The position numbers and the translations under genes were made by a program. DNA of 64,000 nucleotides from CAZDDI01 sp964504195 (GTDB lineage: Bacteria > Chloroflexota > Anaerolineae > B4-G1 > SLSP01), in contig CAZDDI010000009.1 of the NCBI GenBank assembly GCA_964504195.1, forward strand, positions 42,393 through 106,392. Reading direction: 5' to 3'. The notes beneath the pieces are model-generated. The model did no database searches. It saw only the letters and a program-made list of their open reading frames with translations, and was not told the origin of the DNA. This document shows positions 48,454 through 56,501 of this stretch, one piece after another. Every line of letters starts with the position of its first letter. Position 1 is the first letter of the stretch.

Positions 48454-49593
48454 CTACATCTCCGGCGGGCGATAAATTCGCTCTGAGAGCGCATTTTCAC
48501 GATGCCGTTCCAAAGCCAAATCAACCAGCCAGTTCAACAGTTGGCGATAAGGTACGCCTGAGGCCTCCCACAATTTCGCAAACATACTGATCTTGGTGAA
48601 GCCAGGGATAGTGTTGATTTCGTTCAAATAGAGCGTGCCGTCCAAGCCACTCAGTAGAAAGTCCACCCGCGCCATTCCGGCTCCATCAATTGCCTGGAAC
48701 GCCGCCACGGCCAGCGTTTGCACCTGCCGAAGGGTCTCAGCATCGAGCGGCGCGGGAATCAAGAGCCGCGAGGCGTTCTCGCCCTCATCCAAATACTTGG
48801 CCCCGTAATCGTAAAACTCGCGGCTAGGGATGATTTCTCCCGGAATCGAGGCGCTGGGGTTTTCGTTGCCCAACACGCTCACCTCGATTTCGCGCGCATC
48901 CGGCACGGCTATCTCTACCAATATCCGCCGGTCGTAGTGCGCGGCCTCGGCTAGCCCTGCGCGCAGCCCGGCGCGGTCACGGCATTTGCTGATTCCCACA
49001 CTGGAGCCTAGATTGGCCGGTTTGGTGAAGACCGGATACGGTAACCGTGTTTCAATCTCCGCGATGATGTTATCCGGGTCAGCTTCCCAGCGCCGGCGAG
49101 TGATGCCGATAAAATCCGTCACCGGTAGCCCCCGCGCCAGACATACATCCTTGAAGGCGATTTTGTCCATCGCCAATGCCGAAGCCAACACGCCCGCGCC
49201 GACGTAGGGCACGTTCGCCAGTTCCAACAGCCCTTGTACCGTCCCATCCTCGCCGAAGGTGCCGTGCAGTACCGGGAATACCACATCCACCCGCGAGAGC
49301 AACGCTAGCTGACCGGCCTGTTCCGGCGTGCGCCGTTCGAGTTGCTTAAGCCCTGGTTGCGTGGGATCAGCCAGGATGGCGGCAGCCTGCGCGTGTGTCA
49401 AGTCTTCGGTCTCTAACGCCGCGAGCGGGTCGGCACCTACTACCCAGCCCCCCTCACGGGTGATGCCCACCGGAATCACTTCGTACTTTTCCGTATCCAG
49501 CGATTGCATGACTGACCGGGCAGAAAGCAGGCTGACTTCGTGTTCCCCAGAGCGGCCTCCAAACAGTACCGCGATTTTGATTTTCTCAGGCAT
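48454..49593 (-). CDS. ddl: D-alanine--D-alanine ligase
   Basis: 379 residues, ATP-grasp ligase making D-Ala-D-Ala for peptidoglycan. Motifs: VLFGGRSGEHEVSLLSARSV, VFPVLHGTFGEDGTVQGLLE, PYVGAGVLASALAMDK, VFTKPANLGSSVGISK, and YLNEINTIPGFTKISMF with the metal-binding Asn/Glu. ATG 49593 follows AAGGAACAC; a longer frame begins in the murB end. Slightly longer than the E. coli enzymes. Confidence 0.95.
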   Translation of the reverse strand: MPEKIKIAVLFGGRSGEHEVSLLSARSVMQSLDTEKYEVIPVGITREGGWVVGADPLAALETEDLTHAQAAAILADPTQPGLKQLERRTPEQAGQLALLSRVDVVFPVLHGTFGEDGTVQGLLELANVPYVGAGVLASALAMDKIAFKDVCLARGLPVTDFIGITRRRWEADPDNIIAEIETRLPYPVFTKPANLGSSVGISKCRDRAGLRAGLAEAAHYDRRILVEIAVPDAREIEVSVLGNENPSASIPGEIIPSREFYDYGAKYLDEGENASRLLIPAPLDAETLRQVQTLAVAAFQAIDGAGMARVDFLLSGLDGTLYLNEINTIPGFTKISMFAKLWEASGVPYRQLLNWLVDLALERHRENALSERIYRPPEM

Positions 49594-49671
49594 TGGCGTG
49601 TTCCTTCTCGGTAGACGGTGGACAGTAGGCGGGGTGGGGATGGGAAGCCGCATCTGTCGTCCGGCGTTTCT

Positions 49672-50583
49672 TTAGGTGCAAAACTCGATTTCCGGCTCCA
49701 GGCGGATGCCAAATTGCATGGCGACCTGTTCCTGTACCTGTCGCAGCAGTGCCGTGAAATCTGCGGCAGTGCCCTGGCCTGCGTTCATAAAAAAGTTGGC
49801 ATGTTGCTCCGACACGACGATGTCACCTATGCGCGCCCCTTTTAGCCCTGCCGCTTCGATGAGCCGCCCGGCGTAATCGCCCGGCGGGTTTTTGAACGTA
49901 GACCCCAGGGTGCGCCCTGGCGGCTGTGCGTTGCGGCGGCGCGTCGTATATTCATCGGCTTTGGCGAGTAAATGTTCCAGGTTACCGGGCTTCAATTGTA
50001 GCGTAGCGTTCAACACCACCCAATCATGCCCGGCGCCCTTGAGCCGACTGCACCGGTAGCGGAAGTCGAACCAATCTACAGCTACGGTTTGCACCCGCCC
50101 ATCTGGCCCTAAGACCTCTGCCGTATCCACCAGCCCGGCCATATCTCCCCCGAACGCGCCCGCGTTGTTCACCACTGCTCCACCGACTGTGCCGGGTAAT
50201 CCGATGGCCCAAGTAAGCCCGGCCCAGCCGCGTTGTACTGTCTCGCGGGCTAGCGGAATCATCAATGCGCCGGCTTCGGCATAGAGTCGGTAATCCGCTT
50301 CCCAGCGTACCTCGCGGCAGTGGTTGAGGATGACCATCCCCCGTAGCCCGGTATCGGGCAAGAGCAGGTTGGTCAGTCCGCCAAAGGCCCGCCAGGGGAT
50401 AGCCGCCGCGCGTGCCAGTTGTATCGCTTGCTCCACCACCTCGCACTGCTCGGCCAGCACCAACAAATCCGCCTGGCCGCCGATGCCCACCATCGAGTGC
50501 AGGGCCAGCGGCGCATCCAATTGTGCGCATGGGCCGAGCTCCACCGCGATGGCTTCGAGATGGGGGCGCAGGGGCGTGTTCAT
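49672..50583 (-). CDS. murB: UDP-N-acetylenolpyruvoylglucosamine reductase MurB
   Basis: 303 residues, FAD-dependent second step of UDP-MurNAc synthesis. Motifs: LHSMVGIGGQADLLVLAE (FAD pyrophosphate), GGLTNLLLPDTGLRGMVI, the catalytic region GTVGGAVVNNAGAFGGD, GSTFKNPPGDYAGRLIEAAGLKG (the Ser proton donor), and SEQHANFFMNAGQGTAADF. A type IIb-like short form. ATG 50583 lies in an ATGA overlap with the 49-codon ORF upstream; no strong ribosome site of its own is seen, so translational coupling is likely. Confidence 0.94.
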   Translation of the reverse strand: MNTPLRPHLEAIAVELGPCAQLDAPLALHSMVGIGGQADLLVLAEQCEVVEQAIQLARAAAIPWRAFGGLTNLLLPDTGLRGMVILNHCREVRWEADYRLYAEAGALMIPLARETVQRGWAGLTWAIGLPGTVGGAVVNNAGAFGGDMAGLVDTAEVLGPDGRVQTVAVDWFDFRYRCSRLKGAGHDWVVLNATLQLKPGNLEHLLAKADEYTTRRRNAQPPGRTLGSTFKNPPGDYAGRLIEAAGLKGARIGDIVVSEQHANFFMNAGQGTAADFTALLRQVQEQVAMQFGIRLEPEIEFCT

Positions 50584-50729
50584 CGCTTCGATTTGCCCCC
50601 GCTTTTCTGTTCCCGTTCTACCAACCGTATCTTCACGGCGAGCGTCTCGGATTTGTAGGCGCGTTGACGCGCTTTCTTTCGCCCTCGCACCCCAGTCAAT
50701 TTGTACAACCACTGCGTTAAACGGCTCAT
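50580..50729 (-). CDS. 49-residue basic small protein coupled to murC and murB
   Basis: A short frame that starts MSRLTQWLYKLTGVRG and ends EQKSGGKSKR. It begins with AGGAGG at ideal distance from ATG 50729 (the site lies within the end of murC), overlaps the murC stop by ATGA, and its own stop overlaps the murB ATG by ATGA, so it fills the otherwise unexplained 142 bp. It has 16 Lys/Arg and 3 Glu residues, and no membrane segment. Tight coupling in an essential operon argues that it is translated. No known family is recognised. RNA or DNA binding, or tuning of murB translation, are possibilities. Confidence 0.7.
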   Translation of the reverse strand: MSRLTQWLYKLTGVRGRKKARQRAYKSETLAVKIRLVEREQKSGGKSKR

Positions 50730-52129
50730 GTGTTTCCCTCCTGTTCTTGCAATCGCGCCAATAAGTCATGCCCCACACGGTACTCATCGCCTGCGCCCAT
50801 GAGCAAAATCACGTCACCGGGGACAACCGTCTCCGCCAGATGGTGGGTCGCCTCATCCAATGTGTGCGCCACGCTGACCGCTGAATGCGTGAGGGCCTCG
50901 GCCAACATCGTGTGCGTCAACGTCCCATCATCCACTTCACGGGCGGCGTAAATGGGCAAGACTAGCACATTTGCTGCGCCCTCAAAGGCATCTAAAAATT
51001 CATCCCACAGCGCGCGAACGCGACTGAAGGTGTGTGGCTGCCAGACCACGCGCAAGCGGGCGTCGGGATACCGCTGCTGGGCGGCCTGCAACACGGCCTG
51101 AATTTGTATGGGATGGTGAGCATAATCGTCAATTACGGTTATACCACCGCTCTCGCCTAATACTTCGAAGCGCCGCTGTGTGCCTTTGAAATGCAATAAC
51201 GAGAGTGCTGCCTGATTCCAGGGGATACCTATCTCTTCAGCGACGGATAATGCGGCCAAGGCGTTGAGTGCGTTGTGCGCACCGGGAACCTGAAGCCGTA
51301 TTGGCAGTATCGCCTGTCCCTCATACTGTGCTTCAAAGTCAATACCGCCCAGGTTATTGGGGCGGATATTGAGCGCGCGATAGGCCAATCCCACGCCCTC
51401 TTCGATGCCATACAGCGCCAGCCGCCCGCCATTGGCATGGAATGAGGCGGCCACTAAATGTGCCACGCGGTCATCGTTGCTGGCAATCAGTAATCCGCCG
51501 GGTTGGATGCGATCTACGAAATCGCCAAAAGCCAGCCGTAAAAAGCGCAGGCTGGGGAATACGTCAGGATGGTCGTACTGGATGTTGGTGACAACAGCGA
51601 TGCGCGGCGCGAAGGCATGAAAGGTGTGGCGGTACTCGTCCGCTTCGATGACGAAGTAGCGGCCCTCGCCGGAGCGCGCGTTAGTGCCTAGATTGCCCGG
51701 TATCCCGCCGATGATGAAACTGGGGTCGTAGTTGGCCTCCAGCAGAATGGTGGCAATCATGCCTGTGACCGTGGTTTTGCCATGTGCACCCGCCACGGCG
51801 ATTACATCGTACTCGGCGGTGAGTAGCGGGAAGAACTCGGCGCGCTCCAGGACTGGAATGCCACGTGCGCGTGCTGCAGCCAGCTCTGGATTCTGCTGTG
51901 CAATGGCAGATGAAGTCAGCACCAGGTCAGCACTGCCGATGTTTTCCGGTGCGTGGCCGATGACGATAGCTAATCCTTCGGATAGCAGTGCTGCAACAGT
52001 GGGCGACTCTTGCCGGTCGGAGCCGGTGATGATGTGCCCGCGCGCGTGCAATACCCGCGCGATGGCTGACATCCCCGCGCCACCGATGCCGACAATATGT
52101 ACTTGTTTGTAGCTGCTCAAATGTTGCAC
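50726..52129 (-). CDS. murC: UDP-N-acetylmuramate--L-alanine ligase MurC
   Basis: 467 residues, ATP-dependent addition of L-Ala to UDP-MurNAc. Motifs: VHIVGIGGAGMSAIARVL (UDP site), VAGAHGKTTVTGMIATIL (P-loop), EADEYRHTFH, NIQYDHPDVF, IDDYAHHPIQI (the Mur His/Asp), and RVVWQPHTFSRV. Domain order and length are standard. The stop is coupled to the small ORF. It lies 10 bp after the CvpA-like gene. Confidence 0.96.
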   Translation of the reverse strand: MQHLSSYKQVHIVGIGGAGMSAIARVLHARGHIITGSDRQESPTVAALLSEGLAIVIGHAPENIGSADLVLTSSAIAQQNPELAAARARGIPVLERAEFFPLLTAEYDVIAVAGAHGKTTVTGMIATILLEANYDPSFIIGGIPGNLGTNARSGEGRYFVIEADEYRHTFHAFAPRIAVVTNIQYDHPDVFPSLRFLRLAFGDFVDRIQPGGLLIASNDDRVAHLVAASFHANGGRLALYGIEEGVGLAYRALNIRPNNLGGIDFEAQYEGQAILPIRLQVPGAHNALNALAALSVAEEIGIPWNQAALSLLHFKGTQRRFEVLGESGGITVIDDYAHHPIQIQAVLQAAQQRYPDARLRVVWQPHTFSRVRALWDEFLDAFEGAANVLVLPIYAAREVDDGTLTHTMLAEALTHSAVSVAHTLDEATHHLAETVVPGDVILLMGAGDEYRVGHDLLARLQEQEGNT

Positions 52130-52138
52130 AACTTCACC

Positions 52139-52669
52139 TCACACGAACACAATCAGCACGAAGACAAAGGCCAGCGCCACTGCAACGAACAGCAGTGGGC
52201 CGCCCAGCCAGGCGGTAGGCAGATAGGGCAAGATACCTATCGCTAAATCGCTGGTGGGCACAACAATTCCCCAAATCGCATAGCCTTTGTGCGCCAGGAA
52301 GCCCCACAGTGTTCCGGCAATCAGGTAGCCGTTGACCACGCCGATAAAGAAGCCCAGCAAGGTATCCTCGAATTTATCCTTACGCGCGCGCCCGCCCAGT
52401 GCGGCTGAAATCACTGTGGTGGCGTAGCCAAAAGCAATGATAATAATGAACAGTGAAATGCGCACATAAAACCAGATGGCCGGTTCAGTGACTTCCAGTT
52501 GTTTCAAGGAGCTGTTGACGACTGGCACATACTGCCACAACACAAACTCCATGAAGCGTGCGAGGATGACCGCGAAGGCCACTAGTAATTCTTTGGCCCA
52601 GCCGCGCAATGCGCCAATGATGCCAAATAAGAGTATCAAGCCAAAAAATGCCGTCTCGATTGGGATCAT
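52139..52669 (-). CDS. CvpA-like membrane protein within the dcw cluster
   Basis: 176 residues, four hydrophobic segments. The N-terminal part (ALRGWAKELLVAFAVILARFMEF) has the CvpA-like GxxRG pattern in weak form; the rest, FLLGFFIGVVNGYLIAGTLWGF-like, supports a CvpA relationship. CvpA proteins are linked to envelope stability and secretion in other bacteria. The start overlaps the murG stop by ATGA and murC follows 10 bp later, so it is embedded in the operon. Role here is inferred only. Confidence 0.65.
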   Translation of the reverse strand: MIPIETAFFGLILLFGIIGALRGWAKELLVAFAVILARFMEFVLWQYVPVVNSSLKQLEVTEPAIWFYVRISLFIIIIAFGYATTVISAALGGRARKDKFEDTLLGFFIGVVNGYLIAGTLWGFLAHKGYAIWGIVVPTSDLAIGILPYLPTAWLGGPLLFVAVALAFVFVLIVFV

Positions 52670-53769
52670 ACCATTTTCCCCTTTGCCAGGGCCAACCAGT
52701 GCGTCGCCAGTGTTGCGGCAGCTGCGGGCTGGGCCAACGCACGTGCCGCCGTGCCCATCTGCTCGCGTTGGGCTGTGTCATGTAATAAGTGTGTCACAGT
52801 AGGCAGCAGCGTATCGCGCAAATCTGCATCCAGAAGCACGACTGCCGCGCCACGTTGTGCCAACCATTCTGCGTTGACCTTTTGATAACGCCAGGCATAC
52901 GGATAGGGAACGAGAATGGCAGGTAGCCCAAAGTAGGGGAACTCGCCCAGAATCGAAGCGCCCGCGCGCGAAACGACCAGGTCCGCAGCCGCCAACGCTG
53001 CCCCCATCTCTTCGTGCAGGTAGGCGTAGGCGTGGTAGCGCTGTCGTTGCGCTTGGGGCAACGCTAAGCGCGCCTCTGAAACGGCGGGCCAATCCAGTTC
53101 CCCGCTGATGTGAACGACCTGCGCCAGTTCGAGCAGGGCTGGCAGCTGTGCTGTGATGGCTTGATTGATTGAGCGGGCGCCCCGGCTGCCACCGAAGACC
53201 AACAGCACCGGCGCATCATCCTCTAGCCCCAGTGCCGGGAGCGCTTCAGCCCGCGTCCAGCGGGTGACGCTTTCGCGCAGCGGGTAGCCGGTTACACTGA
53301 CTTTCTCGGCCGGCAGGAAGGCCCGTGAATCCTCTACGGTAACGCCGATATGGGCAGCCAGGCGGGCAATCAGCTGCACAGATTGCGCCGGTTCGATGTC
53401 GGGCAGGTAGAGCAGGATCGGCACGCGGCGCAGCCAGGCAGCCACCGCCACCGGGATGCTCACATAGCCCCCATTGGTCAATAATGCTGTCGGCCGCTCG
53501 CGGCCTAGCAGCCGCCAGCAGATCAGCAGTCCGCGTAGCAGATGCAGCGCATTGTGGACGGCGCGCAACGGCGCGACACCGTGCAGCCCGCCTGCCGGAA
53601 TCCCCTGAAACGTGAAGCCTAACTGCGAGACTAAGCCCTCTTCCATCCCGCCAATGCCCCCGATCCAGGTGATCTCCGCCGCTGGCTCAATTGCGCGGAG
53701 TGCTTGGGCGACCACTAGTGCGGGATAGATGTGCCCGCCAGTTCCGCCCCCAACGATCCATAAACGCAT
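52666..53769 (-). CDS. murG: UDP-N-acetylglucosamine transferase MurG
   Basis: 367 residues, GT28 GT-B enzyme making lipid II from lipid I. Motifs: RLWIVGGGTGGHIYPALVVAQ (lipid I site), the G loop NGGYVSIPVAVAAWL, LLVFGGSRGARSINQA, and RAGASILGEFPYFGLPAILVPYP with the UDP-GlcNAc-binding Glu region. GGGAGAAATGG precedes ATG 53769. The first 83 bp overlap the end of ftsW in another frame, an unusually long overlap. Confidence 0.95.
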   Translation of the reverse strand: MRLWIVGGGTGGHIYPALVVAQALRAIEPAAEITWIGGIGGMEEGLVSQLGFTFQGIPAGGLHGVAPLRAVHNALHLLRGLLICWRLLGRERPTALLTNGGYVSIPVAVAAWLRRVPILLYLPDIEPAQSVQLIARLAAHIGVTVEDSRAFLPAEKVSVTGYPLRESVTRWTRAEALPALGLEDDAPVLLVFGGSRGARSINQAITAQLPALLELAQVVHISGELDWPAVSEARLALPQAQRQRYHAYAYLHEEMGAALAAADLVVSRAGASILGEFPYFGLPAILVPYPYAWRYQKVNAEWLAQRGAAVVLLDADLRDTLLPTVTHLLHDTAQREQMGTAARALAQPAAAATLATHWLALAKGKMV

Positions 53770-54895
53770 CCATTTCTCCCTTGGGCCGGCCCTTTGAAAT
53801 TGCCAGCAAAAATCCGATACCTGAGAGGGTGATGATGGTCTCCGTACCACCATAACTGAACAAAGGCAGGGCTGTGCCCGTGAACGGCAAAAGGCCTACC
53901 ATTACCATTATGTTGAGCAACGCTTCGGTGATAATCATGGTGGTGACACCGAAGGCCAACAAACTGCCGAACGGGTCAGGCGTTTCCAGTGCGATGCGGT
54001 AGCCCCGATAGGCCAGCAGTGCAAACATCCCTAATACCAGTAGTGCGCCTACCAATCCCATTTCCTCGCCGATGACGGCGAAGACGCTGTCGGTATGTGG
54101 AAGCGGTAAATAGCCTGATTTGAGCCGCCCGTTGCCGATGCCTACCCCGAAAAAGCCACCCTCGCCGATGGCCGTCACGGCCCGATGGACGTGATAGGGC
54201 ATCTGGCTAGGGTCTTGCAGCGAGACGATGTAATCCAGTAGCCGCCGCCGGGCATGGGGCAGCTGCCAGGCCAGAAAGCCGAAAGTCGTTGTCCCCGTGA
54301 TTACTGAGATAAAAATCTGGAACGGGTCGCCGCCCGCAAAGAAGAACATTGCCAGCCCGGTGACGGTGATTAGAATGGCCGTGCTCAGGTCGGGTTGCAG
54401 GGCTACCAAACCAGCCACTACCCCCACAATGACAGCGAAGGGGATTAGCCCATAGTGTACCTGCCCCAACTGTTCGCCTTTGGAAGACAGCCACGCGGCG
54501 ATGTAGACGACGGCTACTAGTCGCGCCAATACACCCGGCTGCACCGAAGCGCCGATAAGGGCGCGTTGCGCGCCGAACACCTGTGTTCCCAAAAACAATA
54601 CTCCTAGCAGCAAGAGCAAGTTGACCGCCATCATTGGCGTTGCCAGGATGCGCCAGTACAGGTAGGGGATACGGATAATAATCAGTACGACAATTCCCCC
54701 CAACAGCACCCAGAGCAGTTGCTGCCGCCAGAATGTCGCGGGCATGTAGAACGTGGCGCTGAACAAGACTAGCAGCCCGAAGGCCACCAGGCCTAGTGTC
54801 GTCGCCAGGAGCAGGTAATCAATATGCGTCTGCTTGGATTTGCGACGCGATGCGGTTGCTGGTTTGCTCGTCTGGCGTTGTGCAGTTACAGCCAT
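53687..54895 (-). CDS. ftsW: Lipid II polymerase/division protein FtsW
   Basis: 402 residues, SEDS family with about 10 TM helices, peptidoglycan glycosyltransferase of the divisome. SEDS signatures: LVALQPDLSTAILI, HRAVTAIGEGGFFGVGIGNGRLK (the Gly-rich loop), LPLPHTDSVFAVIGEEMGLVG and GTALPLFSYGGTETI near the end. A basic N-terminal tail and a cytoplasmic C-tail encoded in the murG overlap are present. No ribosome site conflict. Confidence 0.95.
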   Translation of the reverse strand: MAVTAQRQTSKPATASRRKSKQTHIDYLLLATTLGLVAFGLLVLFSATFYMPATFWRQQLLWVLLGGIVVLIIIRIPYLYWRILATPMMAVNLLLLLGVLFLGTQVFGAQRALIGASVQPGVLARLVAVVYIAAWLSSKGEQLGQVHYGLIPFAVIVGVVAGLVALQPDLSTAILITVTGLAMFFFAGGDPFQIFISVITGTTTFGFLAWQLPHARRRLLDYIVSLQDPSQMPYHVHRAVTAIGEGGFFGVGIGNGRLKSGYLPLPHTDSVFAVIGEEMGLVGALLVLGMFALLAYRGYRIALETPDPFGSLLAFGVTTMIITEALLNIMVMVGLLPFTGTALPLFSYGGTETIITLSGIGFLLAISKGRPKGEMDAFMDRWGRNWRAHLSRTSGRPSTPRN

Positions 54896-54898
54896 TGT

Positions 54899-56272
54899 TT
54901 AGTCCTCCAGTGCGGCGACGAGGGTGCGGAAATGCGCGCCCCGCGCGGCGAAATCCTGATAAGCATCGAAGCTAGTGCCGCCGGGCGAGAGCAGTGCGAC
55001 ATCGCCGGGTTGCGCGGCAGCAGCAGCGAGTGTTACGGCGCGCTCCAATGTGTCGGCGCATTCCAGCCGCTCCAGGCGCGCGCCGGGCTGCCCCGGTTGC
55101 CAGACGCGCTTAATCTGTTCAACAAGCATGGGTTGCGCCTCACCGAAGAGCGCCAGCACACGCACGCGCTCCACCACGCGTTGCGCCCAGGTCTCCCAGG
55201 GTAAATCCTTATCGCGCCCGCCGGCCAGCAGCAGCAATGGCTCATCAAATGCGGCCAGCGCGGCCAGCACCCGTTCCGGCGCGCTGGCCATGGAATCGTT
55301 AATCCAGGTCACATCCCGCCGCTGCCGCACCATTTCCAGCCGGTGCTCGACGCCGCGAAAACCGGCGATAGCACGCCGCAATGCCGTCACCGGTGCGCCT
55401 GCCGTGCTTGCTAAGGTTATTGCGGCCAGCGTGTTCAAAATGTTGTGAGCACCGCGCAAGTGTACCTCGTCACGTCGGCAGACGTGGATGATTTGCCCGC
55501 CGCAACGCAGCGCCAACCAATCGCCGTGCAAGCACGCGCCCTTCGCCACAGCGTGCGCGCTGCTGAAGTACCGTATCTGTGCAAGCGTAGCGCTCGCCAA
55601 TGCTGCGGCGCGGGCATCATCCAATCCCAGCACCGCCACATCTTCGGGTTGTTGATGCGCAACAATGTTGCGCTTGGCTGCGAGATAGGCATCCATCGTC
55701 TTGTGGCGATCCAGATGGTTGGGCGTGACGTTCAACACTGCCGCAATCTGGGGGCTGTGTGTCATCAGCTCCAGCTGGAAGCTGGACAGTTCCATCACGA
55801 CTCGATCCGTGGGCCGGATGTGTCTCAAATCGCTAATGAGCGGGTTGCCAATGTTGCCACCCACCCAGGTCGTATAACCCGCCTCGCGGAGCATCGCACC
55901 GACCAAGGCGGTGGTCGTAGTCTTGCCCGCCGAGCCGGTGATGCCGACGATGGGGGCTGGGCAGCGGCGCAGGAATTCTTGCGCATCGTTGCTCACGGGG
56001 ATTCCGCGCGCACGCGCCGCCGCGACGAGGGGCAGTTCTGCCGGTACGCCGCCGCTGAGACATAGCAAGTCGCACGTATCCAGCAGCGATTCGGGATGCC
56101 CGCCTAGCGCATAGCTAATCGGCCAGGCTGCGAGCTCGGCCTGCGCTGCCTGTAAGACATCCGCCGGGCGGCTATCGGAGACAGTGACGTGCCAGCCCTG
56201 TTCCGCGTAGAAGCGCGCCAGAGCTTTGCCCTGCCGCGCCAGGCCCAGAATCACGACCGCTTGCCTGCTCAT
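54899..56272 (-). CDS. murD: UDP-N-acetylmuramoyl-L-alanine--D-glutamate ligase MurD
   Basis: 457 residues. Motifs: VVILGLARQGKALARF, VGITGSAGKTTTTALVG (P-loop), MELSSFQLELM, NVTPNHLDRH, INDSMASAPERVLAALA (usual NDSKAT; Met at the Lys position as seen in some phyla), LLLAGGRDKD, LLSPGGTSFDAYQDFAARG. It adds D-Glu to UDP-MurNAc-L-Ala. It begins after a spacer that holds a MITE instead of mraY. AAGGATATA precedes the ATG. Confidence 0.96.
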   Translation of the reverse strand: MSRQAVVILGLARQGKALARFYAEQGWHVTVSDSRPADVLQAAQAELAAWPISYALGGHPESLLDTCDLLCLSGGVPAELPLVAAARARGIPVSNDAQEFLRRCPAPIVGITGSAGKTTTTALVGAMLREAGYTTWVGGNIGNPLISDLRHIRPTDRVVMELSSFQLELMTHSPQIAAVLNVTPNHLDRHKTMDAYLAAKRNIVAHQQPEDVAVLGLDDARAAALASATLAQIRYFSSAHAVAKGACLHGDWLALRCGGQIIHVCRRDEVHLRGAHNILNTLAAITLASTAGAPVTALRRAIAGFRGVEHRLEMVRQRRDVTWINDSMASAPERVLAALAAFDEPLLLLAGGRDKDLPWETWAQRVVERVRVLALFGEAQPMLVEQIKRVWQPGQPGARLERLECADTLERAVTLAAAAAQPGDVALLSPGGTSFDAYQDFAARGAHFRTLVAALED

Positions 56273-56301
56273 AGTTATATCCTTACTTGAAACCGTTGAC
56301 C

Positions 56302-56435
56302 CGATGTCATTAAGTTAAGACCTGCCAGGTTTCGCTCAAATTGTGTTTGACTGCATTTTTCAGGTAAATAAAGGGTGGTTGTAGCGTCAAGTCTCTCAAA
56401 CCTGCCAGGTCTATGTGCTAAATTTAATGACATTG
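56302..56435 (+). mobile_element. 134-bp MITE, copy 4 (complete, with 10-bp target duplication)
   Basis: Begins CGATGTCATTAAGTTAAG and ends AAATTTAATGACATTG, with inner arms ACCTGCCAGGTTT and AAACCTGCCAGGT. The direct repeat ACCGTTGACC (56292-56301 and 56436-56445) flanks it exactly. Same length as copy 1 although they differ in the centre. It sits between murD and murF in a 229-bp spacer, the place usually occupied by mraY. Confidence 0.85.
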
Positions 56436-56501
56436 ACCGTTGACCATAGTGTTTGCTGTGACGTGAGACGTGAAACGTAAAAACTTCTTCATGTCCTACG
56501 T

